Position numbers and translations under genes: made by a program. From NCBI GenBank assembly GCA_015847255.1, contig JADLZK010013189.1:310001-374000 (forward strand): a DNA stretch of 64,000 nucleotides, written 5' to 3'. Source of the stretch: Hyparrhenia diplandra. Its lineage: Eukaryota; Streptophyta; Magnoliopsida; Poales; Poaceae. The notes under the pieces are model-generated. The model ran no database searches. It was not told where the DNA came from and was given only the letters and a program-made list of their open reading frames with translations. Shown one piece after another: positions 11,058-22,747 of the stretch (position 1 is the stretch's first letter; the number at the start of each line of letters is the position of its first letter).

Positions 11058-14000
11058 ATGCAATTAATTATCAATATAAATGGCACCAATTTATTGGCTC
11101 TTTTGGATTCACGGTTCAACGCGACAATTTCTCGCGATTCTCGATTTGGCCGAGAAACGGGCCTCCAAAGTTCTTCTTTAACCCACCAGCTCAAGGTTGC
11201 TGTCGCTAATGGACAACATATAACAAATGTGGGAAGGTATGATGATATTGAATTTTCTATTGCTACTGAGAATTTCAAAGCAGATTTCTTCAGCATCAAA
11301 TTAGGAGGCTATGATGTTGTTTTGGGTGTGGATTGGCTGAGTTCATTAGGCAATATTGTCTGGAATTTTAATAAACTTATTATGAAGTTTTGGAGAAAGG
11401 GACAGCCGATCATATGGCACAGCCTCTCTAAGGAGACAGATTTTCACCCAGGTATTCACATACTCTCCCCTGACATACCAATGGATCCTCTGTTATGCAA
11501 ATTTCAACAGCTTTTCAGAGAGCCTTCGGGGCTCCCACCTCAACGACGTTATGATCATAGAATTCATCTTAAGGATCCCACTCAGCCGACTGTTGTTCGC
11601 CCTTATCGTTACCCTCAGATACAGAAAAATGAATTGGAACGACAATGTGCAGACATGCTTCATCAAGGTATCATCCGTATATAGCACTTCGCCATTCTCA
11701 TCGCTTTGTCCTTCTTGTCAAGAAACATGATCAAACTTGGCATTTTTGTGTTGACTACCAGGGAGCTCAATACTAATACCTTGAAAGATAAGTTTCCAAT
11801 ACCGGTTATTGCTGAATTATTGGATAAACTGGAAGGTGTAAAATTCTTCACCAAATTAGATCTTCGCCGAGGATATCACCAGTACGCATGCACCCTCCGG
11901 ATGTCGAAAAGACAAATTTTCGAGAACACATCATGGGCACTTTGAGTTTTTGGTTATGCCATTTGGATTATGCAACGCACCTTCAACTTTTCAAGCTTTG
12001 ATGAATGATATATTGGGACCGTTTCTACGCAAGTTTGTCTTTGGTCTTCTTTGATGATATCGATATTTAGCAAATCTTGGTCCGAGCATCTCCACCATGT
12101 GGAAGAAGTTTTCAAGGTACTAGCATCTCATAATATCTTCTTAAAGAAATCTAAATGCCTCTTTTGGTCAATCACAATTGGGTTATTTGGGACATATTAT
12201 ATCGGATGCCGGAGTGGTCATTGACCGGAAAAAATTGAGGCCGCCACCGCATGGCCGCTTCCCACAACTCTCCGTGAATTGCGAGGCTTTCGGGACTAGC
12301 TGGTTACTACGTAAAGTTTATAATGGATTATGGTACAATTGCACGCCCCTTTGATCGATCTTCTTAAGAAGGACTCGTTCGTTGGACACCATTGGCAACA
12401 ACAAACTTTTGAGCACCTTAAGAGGACCTTATCATCAACACCCGTTCTCCAACTTCCAGACTTTAATAAATCATTTGTGGTGGAATGTGATGCATCCGTA
12501 TGTGTATGGGTGCTTGTTTTTTACATCGGGGCAATGGTCCAATTGCTTACTTTAGCAAACGTATGCCCGATAAGTACAAAAAGTTAGCCGCTTATGAAAG
12601 AGAACTCATAGGACCGGGTCACAGGACAAACACCGGCGACCATATCTTTGGGGCCGCCCATTTATTATAAGGTCGGATCACTACAGTCTTAAGTACATTT
12701 TAGATCGCTTGTCCACGGTTCCACAAAGATCAATGGGTTAGCAAATTACTTGGTTATGATTTTACCGCGGAGTACAAACCGTAAATCAAATGTGGTGGTC
12801 GACGATTATCTCGCCGTAACACGGATGAATCCGCTCTCATGGCTATTTCGTAAATTCAATTGGGGTTATTTGATCATTTCGGGGAGGAAATTGCATTTAG
12901 CATGAAGCTATAGCCCTTATTGATTCTATAATCAACGGTAAGGACTCGCATGGGAGGTTCGCAATGGATTGATCTTATTCAACAAAAAGGTATGGCTTTC
13001 CAAATCGCCCAAACATCTTCGGACTATCCTCCATGCAATTTATGATTCAGCACATGAGGGTATATAGAAAACACTGCATCGATTCCGTCGGACCTTTCTT
13101 TGTCAAACATGACAAACGCATTGTCACGCATTTTGTGAATGATTGTTTAGTTTGCCAACGCAACAAAAATCGAACACCTTCATCCGGCTGGACTTCTTGG
13201 CCTTTACCAATTCAGAGAAAGATCTGGGAGGATATCTCAATGGATTTCATTGAAGCTCTTCCTAAAGTTGGATCCAAATCAGTAATCTTAACAGTTGTTG
13301 ATCGTCTCTCCAAGTATGCTCACTTTATACCCCTTTCTCATCCATATACAAAGAACTTCGAGTAGCTCAAATTTTTCTCGTGAGATTGTTAGACTACATG
13401 GGTTGCCAAGATCAGTGGTTAGTGACGGGGATGTTATCTTTATGAGTTAATTCTGGTAAGAAATTTTCCGTCTATCCAACATTATTCTCGTCACCAACGT
13501 CGGCTTATCATCCCCAATCAGATGGCCAGGCTGAGGTCGTCAATAAAATTATTACAATGTATCTACGCTGCTTGACTGGTGACAAACCAAATGATTGGGT
13601 AAGATGGTTACCTTGGGCTGAATATTGCTATAATACTTCATATCATGCATCGACCAAAACAACGCCGTTCAAACTGGTGTATGGGCGTGATCCTCCTACT
13701 ATTCGTGGTTATCATCCCGGGTGAGACTACATTAACAGCCGTGGATGATTTACTAACTCAGCGGGATATTTTCCTCAATCGGACAAAGGTTCGTTTTGCA
13801 GTTGTCTCGGGACTATTACCGCAAATATTTTGATGCTAAACATATAGACGAGAGAATTTAAAGTGGGTGATTATGTTTGGCTTAAACTTTTATCCCGTTC
13901 TGTGGCAACAATATCTGATGTACACAAAGGCAAGTTATCTCCTAAATATTTTGGACCATTCCGTGTCAGCAAGATTATTACACCAGTAACATATGCATTG

Positions 14001-14272
14001 AATCGCCACCGGTACCCATATACACAATGCCTTTCATGTCAAGATGCTCAAACCACACCGTGGGGAGATACCTACTGATATTCCGGAGTTACCGCTGATT
14101 CATGATGGGACACCAAGACGTGAACCTGAATTAATGCTCAAAACAAGAGTCCGCCAGGTCAACTTCAAGTGCTCATCAAATGGAAGAACAAACCTGCTGC
14201 GGATGCTTCATGGGAAGATGCGGAATTGTTCAACAAAATCTATCCGGACTTCGGCTCGAGGGCGAGCTGAAT
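11058..14272 (+). pseudogene. Pol remnant of chromovirus: protease, RT, RNase H, integrase, chromodomain
   Basis: Protease lies near 11090-11390; its catalytic DSG is changed to DSR (LLALLDSRF), followed by GGYDVVLGVDWL. Reverse transcriptase covers about 11560-12200, with KLDLRRGYHQ and an FFDDI in place of YxDD near 12050. RNase H (FVVECDAS) is near 12475. Integrase spans about 13040-13720 with SMDFIEALPKVG and AYHPQSDGQAEVV. The C-terminus has a chromodomain-like KWKNKPAADASWEDAELF near 14177-14230, which places it among chromoviruses. Several frames are needed to read through, so no functional polyprotein is encoded. Confidence 0.9.
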
Positions 14273-14287
14273 CTCCAAAGGGAGAGA

Positions 14288-14698
14288 TGTCGGACTTCGG
14301 TCGGCGAGTCGCCCGAGATAAGCGGGAGTGGCTGAATATTTAATTATTATTTAGCTTTATTAATATAATTATTAGATTAAATTAAAGATAGTCGGAAAAG
14401 ACTAATGGGCCTGGCCCGTTAGCAATTGTAAACCCCTCATATAAATATGGGGCAACTATCGTGAGACAATCAAGAAGAAAATAATTAGGTTTTACCTACT
14501 CTCCCGCCAGCGCCGCCGCCGCTGCGTCGCCGCGCCCGCCCGCCATCAGCGCCCGCCAGCCTACGCCCGCCCAGCGCCATGGCGCCGCGCCACCACCGCC
14601 GCCTGCACCGTTCTTCCCTTCTCGTTGTTCGACGATGACAGCTATGTCACGCCTTCCGTTTTTCCTTCGCGTTGATTTGGAAAAAACGGGTTGTGACA
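14288..14698 (+). repeat. 3' LTR of chromovirus
   Basis: It starts TGTCGGACTT directly after the purine-rich tract CCAAAGGGAGAGA and ends TTGTGACA. A TATA-like ATATAAATATG lies near 14440. This is the fuller LTR at 411 bp and includes a GC-rich CGCC-repeat part lacking in the 5' copy. Confidence 0.92.
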
Positions 14699-14912
14699 AA
14701 AAGGCTATTGCAGGTCTCATGTACATCGTGTGTTGTCTAATAAAGTCTACGAGACACTAGCTGGCCCTAGAGATATGAGACAGTGCCTCCGTTAACACAA
14801 TTACACAATTGATTCTACGAGACACTAGCCACGTACTCCGCTAATGCCTAGCTGGCCCTTGAGGTACGAGACGGCGCCTCGGTTCATTTTAACGGAGACG
14901 GCTTGAGACGAA
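14699..14912. other. Intergenic stretch with short direct repeats
   Basis: The motif CTACGAGACACTAG occurs near 14748 and again near 14816, each followed by related GCTGGCCC and TACGAGAC/ATGAGAC words, so the stretch looks like a diverged duplication of about 70-80 bp. No gene is visible. Confidence 0.45.
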
Positions 14913-15571
14913 TCTTACTATTACTAATTGGAGGCTCCAACGGAGGCACCACGTTAATTCTCACCAGATGCGGTAGAAAAAAGAAAAATTGCTAGAAATT
15001 TGACATTAATTAGAAACATCCGGCCGTCAATCCATCAGCCTCTAACAATGTTAGCCATTTGATCTGTAACATTTTATAAAAAAAATTACCCACAATTGTC
15101 ATTATAATAAGTACCATAAAATAACAACCTAAATATACATTCAATTTACCCACCACTGCCATTACGATAAATTAATGTAACTAATTTTAGTGATTCACAT
15201 AAATAAAAATCCTACGCATCTATCTATTCTCAAAAAAAAAAAAATCCTACGCATCTATCAAAAAAAAAGTCGGCATACGTACATAGCCATTATGATAAAT
15301 TAATATAACTAATTTTAGTGATTCACAGAAATAAAAATCCTACGCATCTATTCTCAAAAAAAAAAAAAAAATCCTACACATCTAATTCTCAAATAAAAAA
15401 AATCCCTACGCATCTATCAAAAAGACAAGTCGGCGTACGTACATACCTATTGCTGCTGGTACTTCCTCTTAGCTCTTAAACAACTCCCTAAATCGTTTAC
15501 CAAAATTCCCGTCTTTTTATGTTTTTTTTTTCGACAACACAACTAATCTAATCTAACCAAGCGAGCGCATT
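14913..15571 (+). repeat. Helitron-like 5' end repeat, copy 1 of tandem duplication
   Basis: It starts TCTTACTATTACTAATTGG after an A, which fits the TC-start and AT target of Helitrons. It runs through an A-rich segment with several ATCCTACGCATCTA repeats to GCGAGCGCATTATGCT. The next unit (15572 on) repeats the same sequence with few changes. Within this copy, TTA-GCTC-TTA at 15469-15478 marks the site that holds an 873 bp element in copy 2. Confidence 0.7.
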
Positions 15572-17096
15572 ATGCTATTACTAATTGGAGGCTCCAACGG
15601 AGGCACCACGTTAATTCTCACCGAATCTTAGAAAAAAAGAAAAATTGCTAGAAATTCTGACATTAATTAGAAACATTCGCCGTCAATCCATCAGCCTCTA
15701 ACAATGTTAGCCATTTGATCTGTAACATTTTATAAAAAAAATTACCCACAATTGTCATTATAATAAGTACCATAAAATAACAACCTAAATATACATTCAA
15801 TTTACCCACCACTGCCATTACGATAAATTAATGTAACTAATTTTCGTGATTCACATAAATAAAAATCATACGCATCTATCTATTCTCAAAAAAACAAAAA
15901 AAAATCCTACGCATCTATCAAAAAGTCGGCATACGTACATAGCCATTATGATAAATTAATATAACTAATTTTAGTGATTCACAGAAATAAAAATCCTACG
16001 CATCTATTCTCAAAAAAAAAAAAAAATCCTACGCATCTAATTCTCAAATAAAAAAATCCCTACACATCTATCAAAAAGACAAGTCGGCGTACGTACATAC
16101 CTATTGCTGCCGGTACTTCCTCTTAGAGCATCTCCAAAGAGGGGTACCTAAAGAGGCTACCTATCCTATATTTAGGTAGTGGAGGGTAAAAATCGCACTC
16201 AAAGAGGCTACCTACTTGACTACCTATTTTTTTGTTGCCTACCTAATTTCTCTCATTCTCTACCTATTGCTGTTGGGCCAACAGATCCCTGGCAGCTAAA
16301 ATTTCTCTCTCTTCCATCAGCTCGCACAAACAAACACCGCCCATAAGGACCCGCAACGCTTCGGCGGCGGCGCTCCTCCCTCCACGCCGGCGGCGCCTCC
16401 CCCTGTCCATGCCGGGCGAGATGTGGATGGTGGAGCCTGTCTTCCTCGCACGTTCCTCATAGCTTTCACCGACGCGCCGCCTTCTCTCCACCAACGCGCC
16501 GCCCGAGTCCCACCGGGCGCCGCCCCGCTTCCTCGGGAAGGGTGTGGCGGGTTTCCGGGCGCCGCCCCTAGCTCTGTGCCCCGGGCCGCGATGAAGACGG
16601 GCGCGGCGTCGGCCGCTGCGCGGGCGGAAGAAGGCGGAGCTCTCTGGCGCGGCATCGGCGGAGCTCCCGGTGCGGGCGGGCGGGCGTTGATCTCCAGGCG
16701 CGGGGCTCCTCGTGGCGGCGCGCGCCTGCTACCGGGCGAGGGTGCGTCTCCTCTCCGATGCGGCCACGAACGACCTCCCCCTACGCGCCCCATACACCTT
16801 CAGTTGCGGATCTTGGCGAATTATTCTATGGCAGCACAGAGGAAGTTGATGACATGTGGGTCCCATACGTCATTGACTGTTAAACTAAATTTAGGAGTCA
16901 TCATTTAGGTAGTCTGTTGGAGTTGAGAGAAAATATAGGTAGAATAGAAATAGCTAGCTACTTAAATCTAGTTTTAGGTAGTAGTGCTGGAGATGCTCTT
17001 AAACAACTCCCTAAATCGTTTACCAAAATTCCGTCTTTTTATGTTTTTTTTTCGACAACACAACTAATCTAATCTAACCAAGCGAGCGCATTATGC
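15572..17096 (+). repeat. Helitron-like 5' end repeat, copy 2, with an inserted element
   Basis: This repeats 14922-15571 almost base for base (starting at ATTACTAATTGG, ending GCATTATGCTC), but is interrupted at 16126-16998 by a TIR element. Without the insert the unit is about 650 bp. More diverged relatives start at 19107 and near 20053. Confidence 0.8.
16126..16998. mobile_element. Non-autonomous PIF/Harbinger-like element with TTA duplication
   Basis: The ends are GAGCATCTCCA and TGGAGATGCTC, perfect 11 bp inverted repeats. More diverged inverted similarity (TACCTA words) continues inside for about 60 bp. TTA at 16123-16125 and 16999-17001 flanks it, the 3 bp target duplication typical of PIF/Harbinger. 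The paralogous copy 1 shows the site without the element. The 16320-16790 interior is very GC-rich with no transposase, and may be captured host DNA. Confidence 0.85.
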
Positions 17097-19106
17097 TCTC
17101 CTTCGAGTTCTCCTAGCAGCATCTAGCGGCGCATGTCATGCATGCCACTCCAAGATGACTTCGTCCAAATGATGTGTAGCAAGATGACAAGATCGACTCT
17201 GTAACTGCTGGCAAGACCGTCGATCGGTTGCTCGGCACCAGAGTTGATGGATTGATGTCTCGGCGATGCCTGCAGCGGCATGGTACGGTCTATCGTCTGT
17301 ATGCGTTTAGACAGGCATCGTGTGATCTGTACGTACGAAGCATCGTCCACAACTCCGCACGAGGATTGCCATTGCAATTGACATTGATATATAGGTGCAA
17401 ATTAAGATATAATCTGTTGCTTCTGCCTGCGCTGTAAGTACACACTGCCGTGCCCTTTTCATAATCATCCAAATTAAATCTCATGTGGTGGTGGCAAGGC
17501 CTGTAACAGCAAGTTGCAGGAGATATCTCTGCATGCCTGTCTGGTGGCATGCATCCTGTGTAGCCCCTGGAAGAATCATTTTCCATGCACTGAGATGCTG
17601 ATCTGAAGATTGCATCGTCGTTATATATTGATCTGACAATGGCCTTCATGATGGGCAAGATGCACCAATGGAAAATTTACCGAGAAATTGCATGTACAAG
17701 GTGCGTGTACTCATCAAGGTACCTAATAGATCTATATATCTCTATGTAAACAATGTAAGTATTCAATTTCCTGCTTATTTACTTTTTGCAAAAAGCAAAA
17801 GACCTCACCTGTAGTTAGGGCCTATTTGGATGATTAACCAGATTATGGATTATAACAATTTGATTTCAGGGTTCAGGTCAAATAGATTATGATGACTGAT
17901 TATAGTTTGTTAAATTGAGAAATTTTTATTTTGTCCTTTATAGTTTGGCAAGTTGGACAATTAGTTGAGGGAGAAGTTGAACAGTCGGCTAGGGCCTCAG
18001 GACCAAGCTGAACTTTCAGCATCTATAATCCTTTATAAGCCAGAGTCACCTAGATTACAAGATTTTTCTAATGAAGAGGTTTTATTATAATAATCATCTG
18101 TCCAGATCAAAATTTGTTTATATAATCTACCTATTATAACTGAGTGTATCCAAATGAGGTTCATAAGTTGCTATAATTACTTAGGATTAGACAACCACGG
18201 AGGAAAGTGTTGTCCAACAACGCTAGCCAATAGTCTAAAACATCCTATATGATGAGTGTATCCAAATGTGGTCTCCATATTAAAGTCAGATTAAAGTCTA
18301 TATGCCATAAAGAAACACACCCTGGGCCTCCACTATCCAACATCCTATATTTAGTAGGAGTAAACTAATCCTCGCCTCCCTTGGATTAATTTAAGGTGTC
18401 ATAATGTCGACCATATATGTTTTCTGAGGTATCCCGGGAGCTGAACTTTTGTGAATTTTTAAGGTGTGTTTAATGTGAATTTTGTTAGGAATCATCCTAC
18501 ATGATGAGGATAAGGAGAATTATTAAGTTTAGGAACTAAGGGTTATTTAATATGATGGGATTATTATAATCTAGATTATACATAAGATTATATTATAATT
18601 CAAATTTATTATGAGTTATAATACTCAAGAGTTTGGGTACCTCTAGATTATTGTTGGTTAAATTGAGAAATACACAGTCTTCAAAATTAGGTCTCTTATA
18701 GATTATAGAATTATTTGTAATATGGTGTTTTCATTATAATAATACATCCATAATCCAGCCATTTAGAAGCAAATTAGATTATTTTAGCTAATTATTATTT
18801 TATTATCACAATGGATCTGAACAGACATTATCTTATTTTATTAGTGGCTTCAAATTAAATTACATCAACATGAGTTAACTATATGAAATTCCACATAACA
18901 TATATTCTCTCCATTCCAACCGTAAATTGTTCTGACTTTTCTATCTAGGTGCTACCAAAAACTATGTACCTAGCTAGAATAGCCAAAAACGACTTACATT
19001 TTCTAATGGAGCAGTATCTACTATTGTGTTGTTGTCTCCAATATTATGGATGGACACGGCATGAGATGGGCCACTCTATGTTTTATTTAAAAATGGTAAC
19101 AGATAA
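17097..19106. other. AT-rich intergenic stretch
   Basis: No gene is supported. The first 650 bp (17100-17750) is ordinary single-copy-looking DNA. From 17815 to 18830 there are repeated TTATAATCTA-type words and several TTTGGAT/ATCCAAA motifs in opposite orientation, suggesting nested decayed MITEs. Near 18908 lies TTCTCTCCATTCCAACCG, resembling a decayed mariner-type MITE end. Confidence 0.5.
17817..18163. mobile_element. Possible decayed MITE
   Basis: The left end CCTATTTGGATGATTAACC and the right end ATCCAAATGAGG are weak inverted repeats, and TTATAA/ATTATG words mirror each other further inside. No clear target duplication was found, so the superfamily is uncertain. Confidence 0.35.
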
Positions 19107-22100
19107 TCCTATCATTTACTAATTGGAGGCTCCAACAAAGGCTCCACGTTAATTCTGGCTAGATACGCTAGGAAAAAGATAAATGCTAGAAATCCCCATG
19201 TTAATCAGAGACATCCAACCATCAAACTATTTATTAGAGCAATCTATAACCGTTAGATCTAACTTAACTTTCAAAGAAATTACCCACCATTATCATTATA
19301 GACAATAGTAAAACAAATAGCCTAAATCTTTGCATGCCAACAAAATATGAGTTTTCGCATCGGCAGGAACAAAATTCATCGGTTGTGGATCTTACCGTTG
19401 TCCACTTCTGCCGAGACCAGCGGCGGTCCAGCTTCTCCCCGTGACGGCCAGCGGCGGCGAGCCCTCTAGCGACGGCAACAGCGTGCACCGCTACCTCCTG
19501 GCAGAAGCAAGGAGTCCCTTCATCTCCTGATGGTTTACAAGTACGAAGATTTCTTATCTCACTCAAAATATTAGCCTCACGTTCTGAACTTTTCCACCTT
19601 ATTTCTATACCGAATCTCACATGGCACACCTGCGATTGGGAATTTGTATGTGTCAGAAATGATTTGTTTATTGATATGGGACTCAATCTTAAATCAAAAA
19701 TTAACATTCTTCCTATAGCGCTGTGTCCAGAACTTCGTTGTTGATCCGTAGTATTTTACAGGAACAGGGGCTCTTGATGTTTGTGTATGTGCTAGCTGCT
19801 TCACCGTATTGGCATCAAGCACATGAACATCACGATGCAACGTCCCTACTACCCTCATGTCAGTTGATTTTTTTATTAATAATCAACCCTTGAGGACTAA
19901 TATTTTACTAATATATTAACCAACTACCACTAACCTATTGTATTGGATATGTTTTTTTATTAATTAACCAACAGCCATTCAATATTTTAACCAACAGCTA
20001 GATTTTTTTTTTTGACAATGATATTTTAGGATACTTTTTAGTTGTAACGAGCTGAAAAAATGCTAGAAATCTCATGCTAATTAGAAACATGTATCCATCA
20101 AATCTATATGCTCTCCCATTTTGAACAGTTTGATCTATTTAATTTTGTAAAAGATTACCTACCTCATCATTATTTTATCGATAAAAAGAAGAAAAAGTCC
20201 ATTATTTATTATCAGGTAAACCACCAAAGTATTATTAGTCACGTCAAATACAATTTATCTAAAGGGTGCCGCATGTTTCTTTTGTGTTTCCTCGCAGGCG
20301 CCGCCGCCAAGTTGTCCGTTCGATGAGTGAGGACAGCGATAAGATCTCTGACATGTCTCTGCAAGGCAATGTTAACTACTGGCTCAGCAAGGCGGATGTG
20401 GGGACGACGCTATGGCGCTAGTGTTGGTGGCCAATTGCTCCGGGGCTACCCCGATTGAAGGTTGACTTTCCTCCTATTTAGTTCCTTTCCGTTTTGAGTT
20501 GTTACTTGATTTTATTTAAATCTGCTCCGAGTTCTAAGTTCATATCGTACTCCAAACTATCCATAAAATAATTCTGGTGATATGGCCTTAAGCATTTAGC
20601 ATGATATTTCTCAAAATTGGGTGAGGAACCTCTCTAATTTAGAGTTGGTATTGAAACAAGTGGGCATGTTTACAAAACAAATGTGTTGGATCCACATAGA
20701 CTCTGTAAGGTTAAATTTAATTTACATCTACCCACTCTCTTTATTGGTTTATTTATTTGATTTCATTTGTTGGTCGAAGGCTGGCATATGAAGTGGATCC
20801 TCTTGACTCTTGCCAGTGATGTGGCATGGAGTTTTATTTTCTAATGTTTTTTTTGGAGGCATATGCTTCAATTGATTGTCTTTGCTTGAAAAATGAGAGC
20901 TTATTGGTGTGTTTGGCTGCGAGGATTACCATGGACCCGATGGGCCAAACCCAAGTTCCCTATGTGTTTAGTTGTGGGGCAAAAGGACGAGCTTGAGCAG
21001 GTGTTCGTCGATGCCACTGCCATCTATTTCTATGAGCCAATGAGATCGCGATGTGGGGATCTACGTCAAGCAATGAAAGGAGACCGGTGGCATGGAAACT
21101 TGAATGCGCAAGACTACCAGTGCCATGACGTTTGGTGTCCAGTCCACAACGTCAGCATCAACACCGACGTACGCTAGCGGTACTACACGTTAAAGGTATG
21201 ACATTCTTGCTAGATCCTACAACTACAATTGAATTTTTTTCTGCTGCTACGTAAATGATATGATCCTTATTCACTATTAGGTTTATTTTTCATTTAATAA
21301 TAAATATATGTTAATACTTATAATAATACACTTTTATTTTCTAGAAAAACTTAAAACATTTAGGTTGGGACATTATATTATACCAATATCAATAATAGTA
21401 ATAAAATAACAACATCTTGAGTGGCATATGGTGCATGCCAAAACAACTGTTTATTCCATTGTATGAACTAAAAGTATTCTATTAGTAAAATAAAACATGA
21501 GAATGTTGAATCAACGGTACGAAAAGCATTAAAATTTTGAATTGACACATGTACAAAATATTAAACCATCTAAATAAGAAGCTGAAAGTTAAAATATAAT
21601 TTTTCATATGATATCACATAAAGGGATGAAATAAGGGTTTATATACTTTAAATTTATCTATGTTTCAACTAAATACATATGGGGCTTGAAAAAGAATAAT
21701 CCTAGAAATTATTACTCACAAAACCGCTAAAAATGGAAAAGATATATCATAAACCGTTACTAAAATCTAAAACATTTTCCTTCAAATTGGTACACTATAA
21801 TCATCATTGCAAATAGTAGTCATTGTATCTAAGCAATTAATATCCTTAAAATTTAGGTGGGGGGAGGGGGATCAAAGTTTAGGTTCAAGTTGTCAAACTG
21901 CAATTGCAGCTAAACCATCGTAGTTTACCAAATATTTCAAGTACATGTATATTGTTGATTCACAAACAAAGAACGATAAGTAAAAAAAAAACTATGAATA
22001 CAGATAAAGGATACCTATTATTTAGAATATTAGTGAAGAGAAAAGATATATTATATAGTTAGTGTCTCATAATATTCTAACCCTCGTATGGGTGCACGGG

Positions 22101-22112
22101 TTGATGAACTAG
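19107..22112 (+). mobile_element. Candidate non-autonomous Helitron
   Basis: The 5' end TCCTATCATTTACTAATTGG is a diverged relative of the repeats at 14913 and 15572 and is preceded by A (19106). The 3' end is CTAG followed by T (22113), with an imperfect GC hairpin (CCCTCGTATGGGTGCACGGG, 22081-22100) ten bases upstream. A TC start, a CTAG end, a hairpin and insertion between A and T are Helitron hallmarks. It encodes no helicase. The interior has an exon-like piece near 20298-20461 (preceded by CTCGCAG, followed by GAAG-GTTGAC) and a 94-codon frame at 20893-21177 of unknown nature, possibly captured host fragments. Confidence 0.5.
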
Positions 22113-22636
22113 TAGTACATTAACCACAATGCTAATATAAATAAAGTATATAAAACATTAGGGATTTGCTAAATTTCAGCTGCCTGAATTTTTGTTTTAT
22201 TTTAGGGGCCGGGTATTGCAGATATTTTATACTAAAATTGCAGGTTTAGTTTGCTGCAATTTCTGTAGACACAATCTGTAATTTTTTATTTCAATAATAA
22301 AAACCAGTTAAACAAACTACAAACCTTACAAAAATTTTATATGTCTTGGCATAAGGACAATTTAAAAATTAACAATTATTTTCTATAGTTATACAAGGGA
22401 CAAAAATTTAATGTGTTACTATAACACAATGACAAATAACAAATCATAAAAATAACAATTTAGCAGTATAAAAGTGTTGCCTGAAATTTAAAAAAAGTGA
22501 AAACATTATTAATTACACAAGTGTGACATGCATATGTCGACACTAGACAAGTCATAAGTATTTAAAAAACAAACACGTGTCCATACTAGACAAACAACGT
22601 GTAAGCTCGCTCCGCAGGACTCCACCTCAATCCCAT
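22113..22636. other. Upstream region of the dirigent-jacalin gene
   Basis: AT-rich DNA with no reading frame of note. CACGTG-like words appear near 22576 (ACACGTGTCC) and AACAACGTG near 22595, which could act as G-box-type elements of the downstream gene; this is inferred from sequence only. Confidence 0.4.
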
Positions 22637-22645
22637 CTATAAATT
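22637..22645 (+). promoter_or_regulatory. TATA box of dirigent-jacalin gene
   Basis: CTATAAATT lies 103-111 bp before the ATG at 22748, a normal distance for a plant gene with a short 5' leader, and directly follows CCTCAATCCCAT. Confidence 0.7.
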
Positions 22646-22747
22646 GGCCCCCTTCACTACAATTCTTTCTTCATAATTAAAGCCAAGGGCCAAGGCTCAG
22701 CAGCCAGACGAAGGCAGCTCTCGATCTAGCATAGGATATAGAGGCAT

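Larger units (their letters stand above)
9821..14698 (+). mobile_element. Chromovirus (Ty3/gypsy with chromodomain), complete but decayed
   Basis: Two LTRs (9821-10161 and 14288-14698) flank gag- and pol-like remnants in the usual gypsy order: protease, reverse transcriptase, RNase H, integrase, chromodomain. A primer binding site similar to the 3' end of initiator tRNA-Met follows the 5' LTR, and a purine-rich tract precedes the 3' LTR. AAAAGG flanks both ends (9815-9820 and 14699-14704), which supports a single insertion. Many stops and small deletions show it is inactive. Confidence 0.92.
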
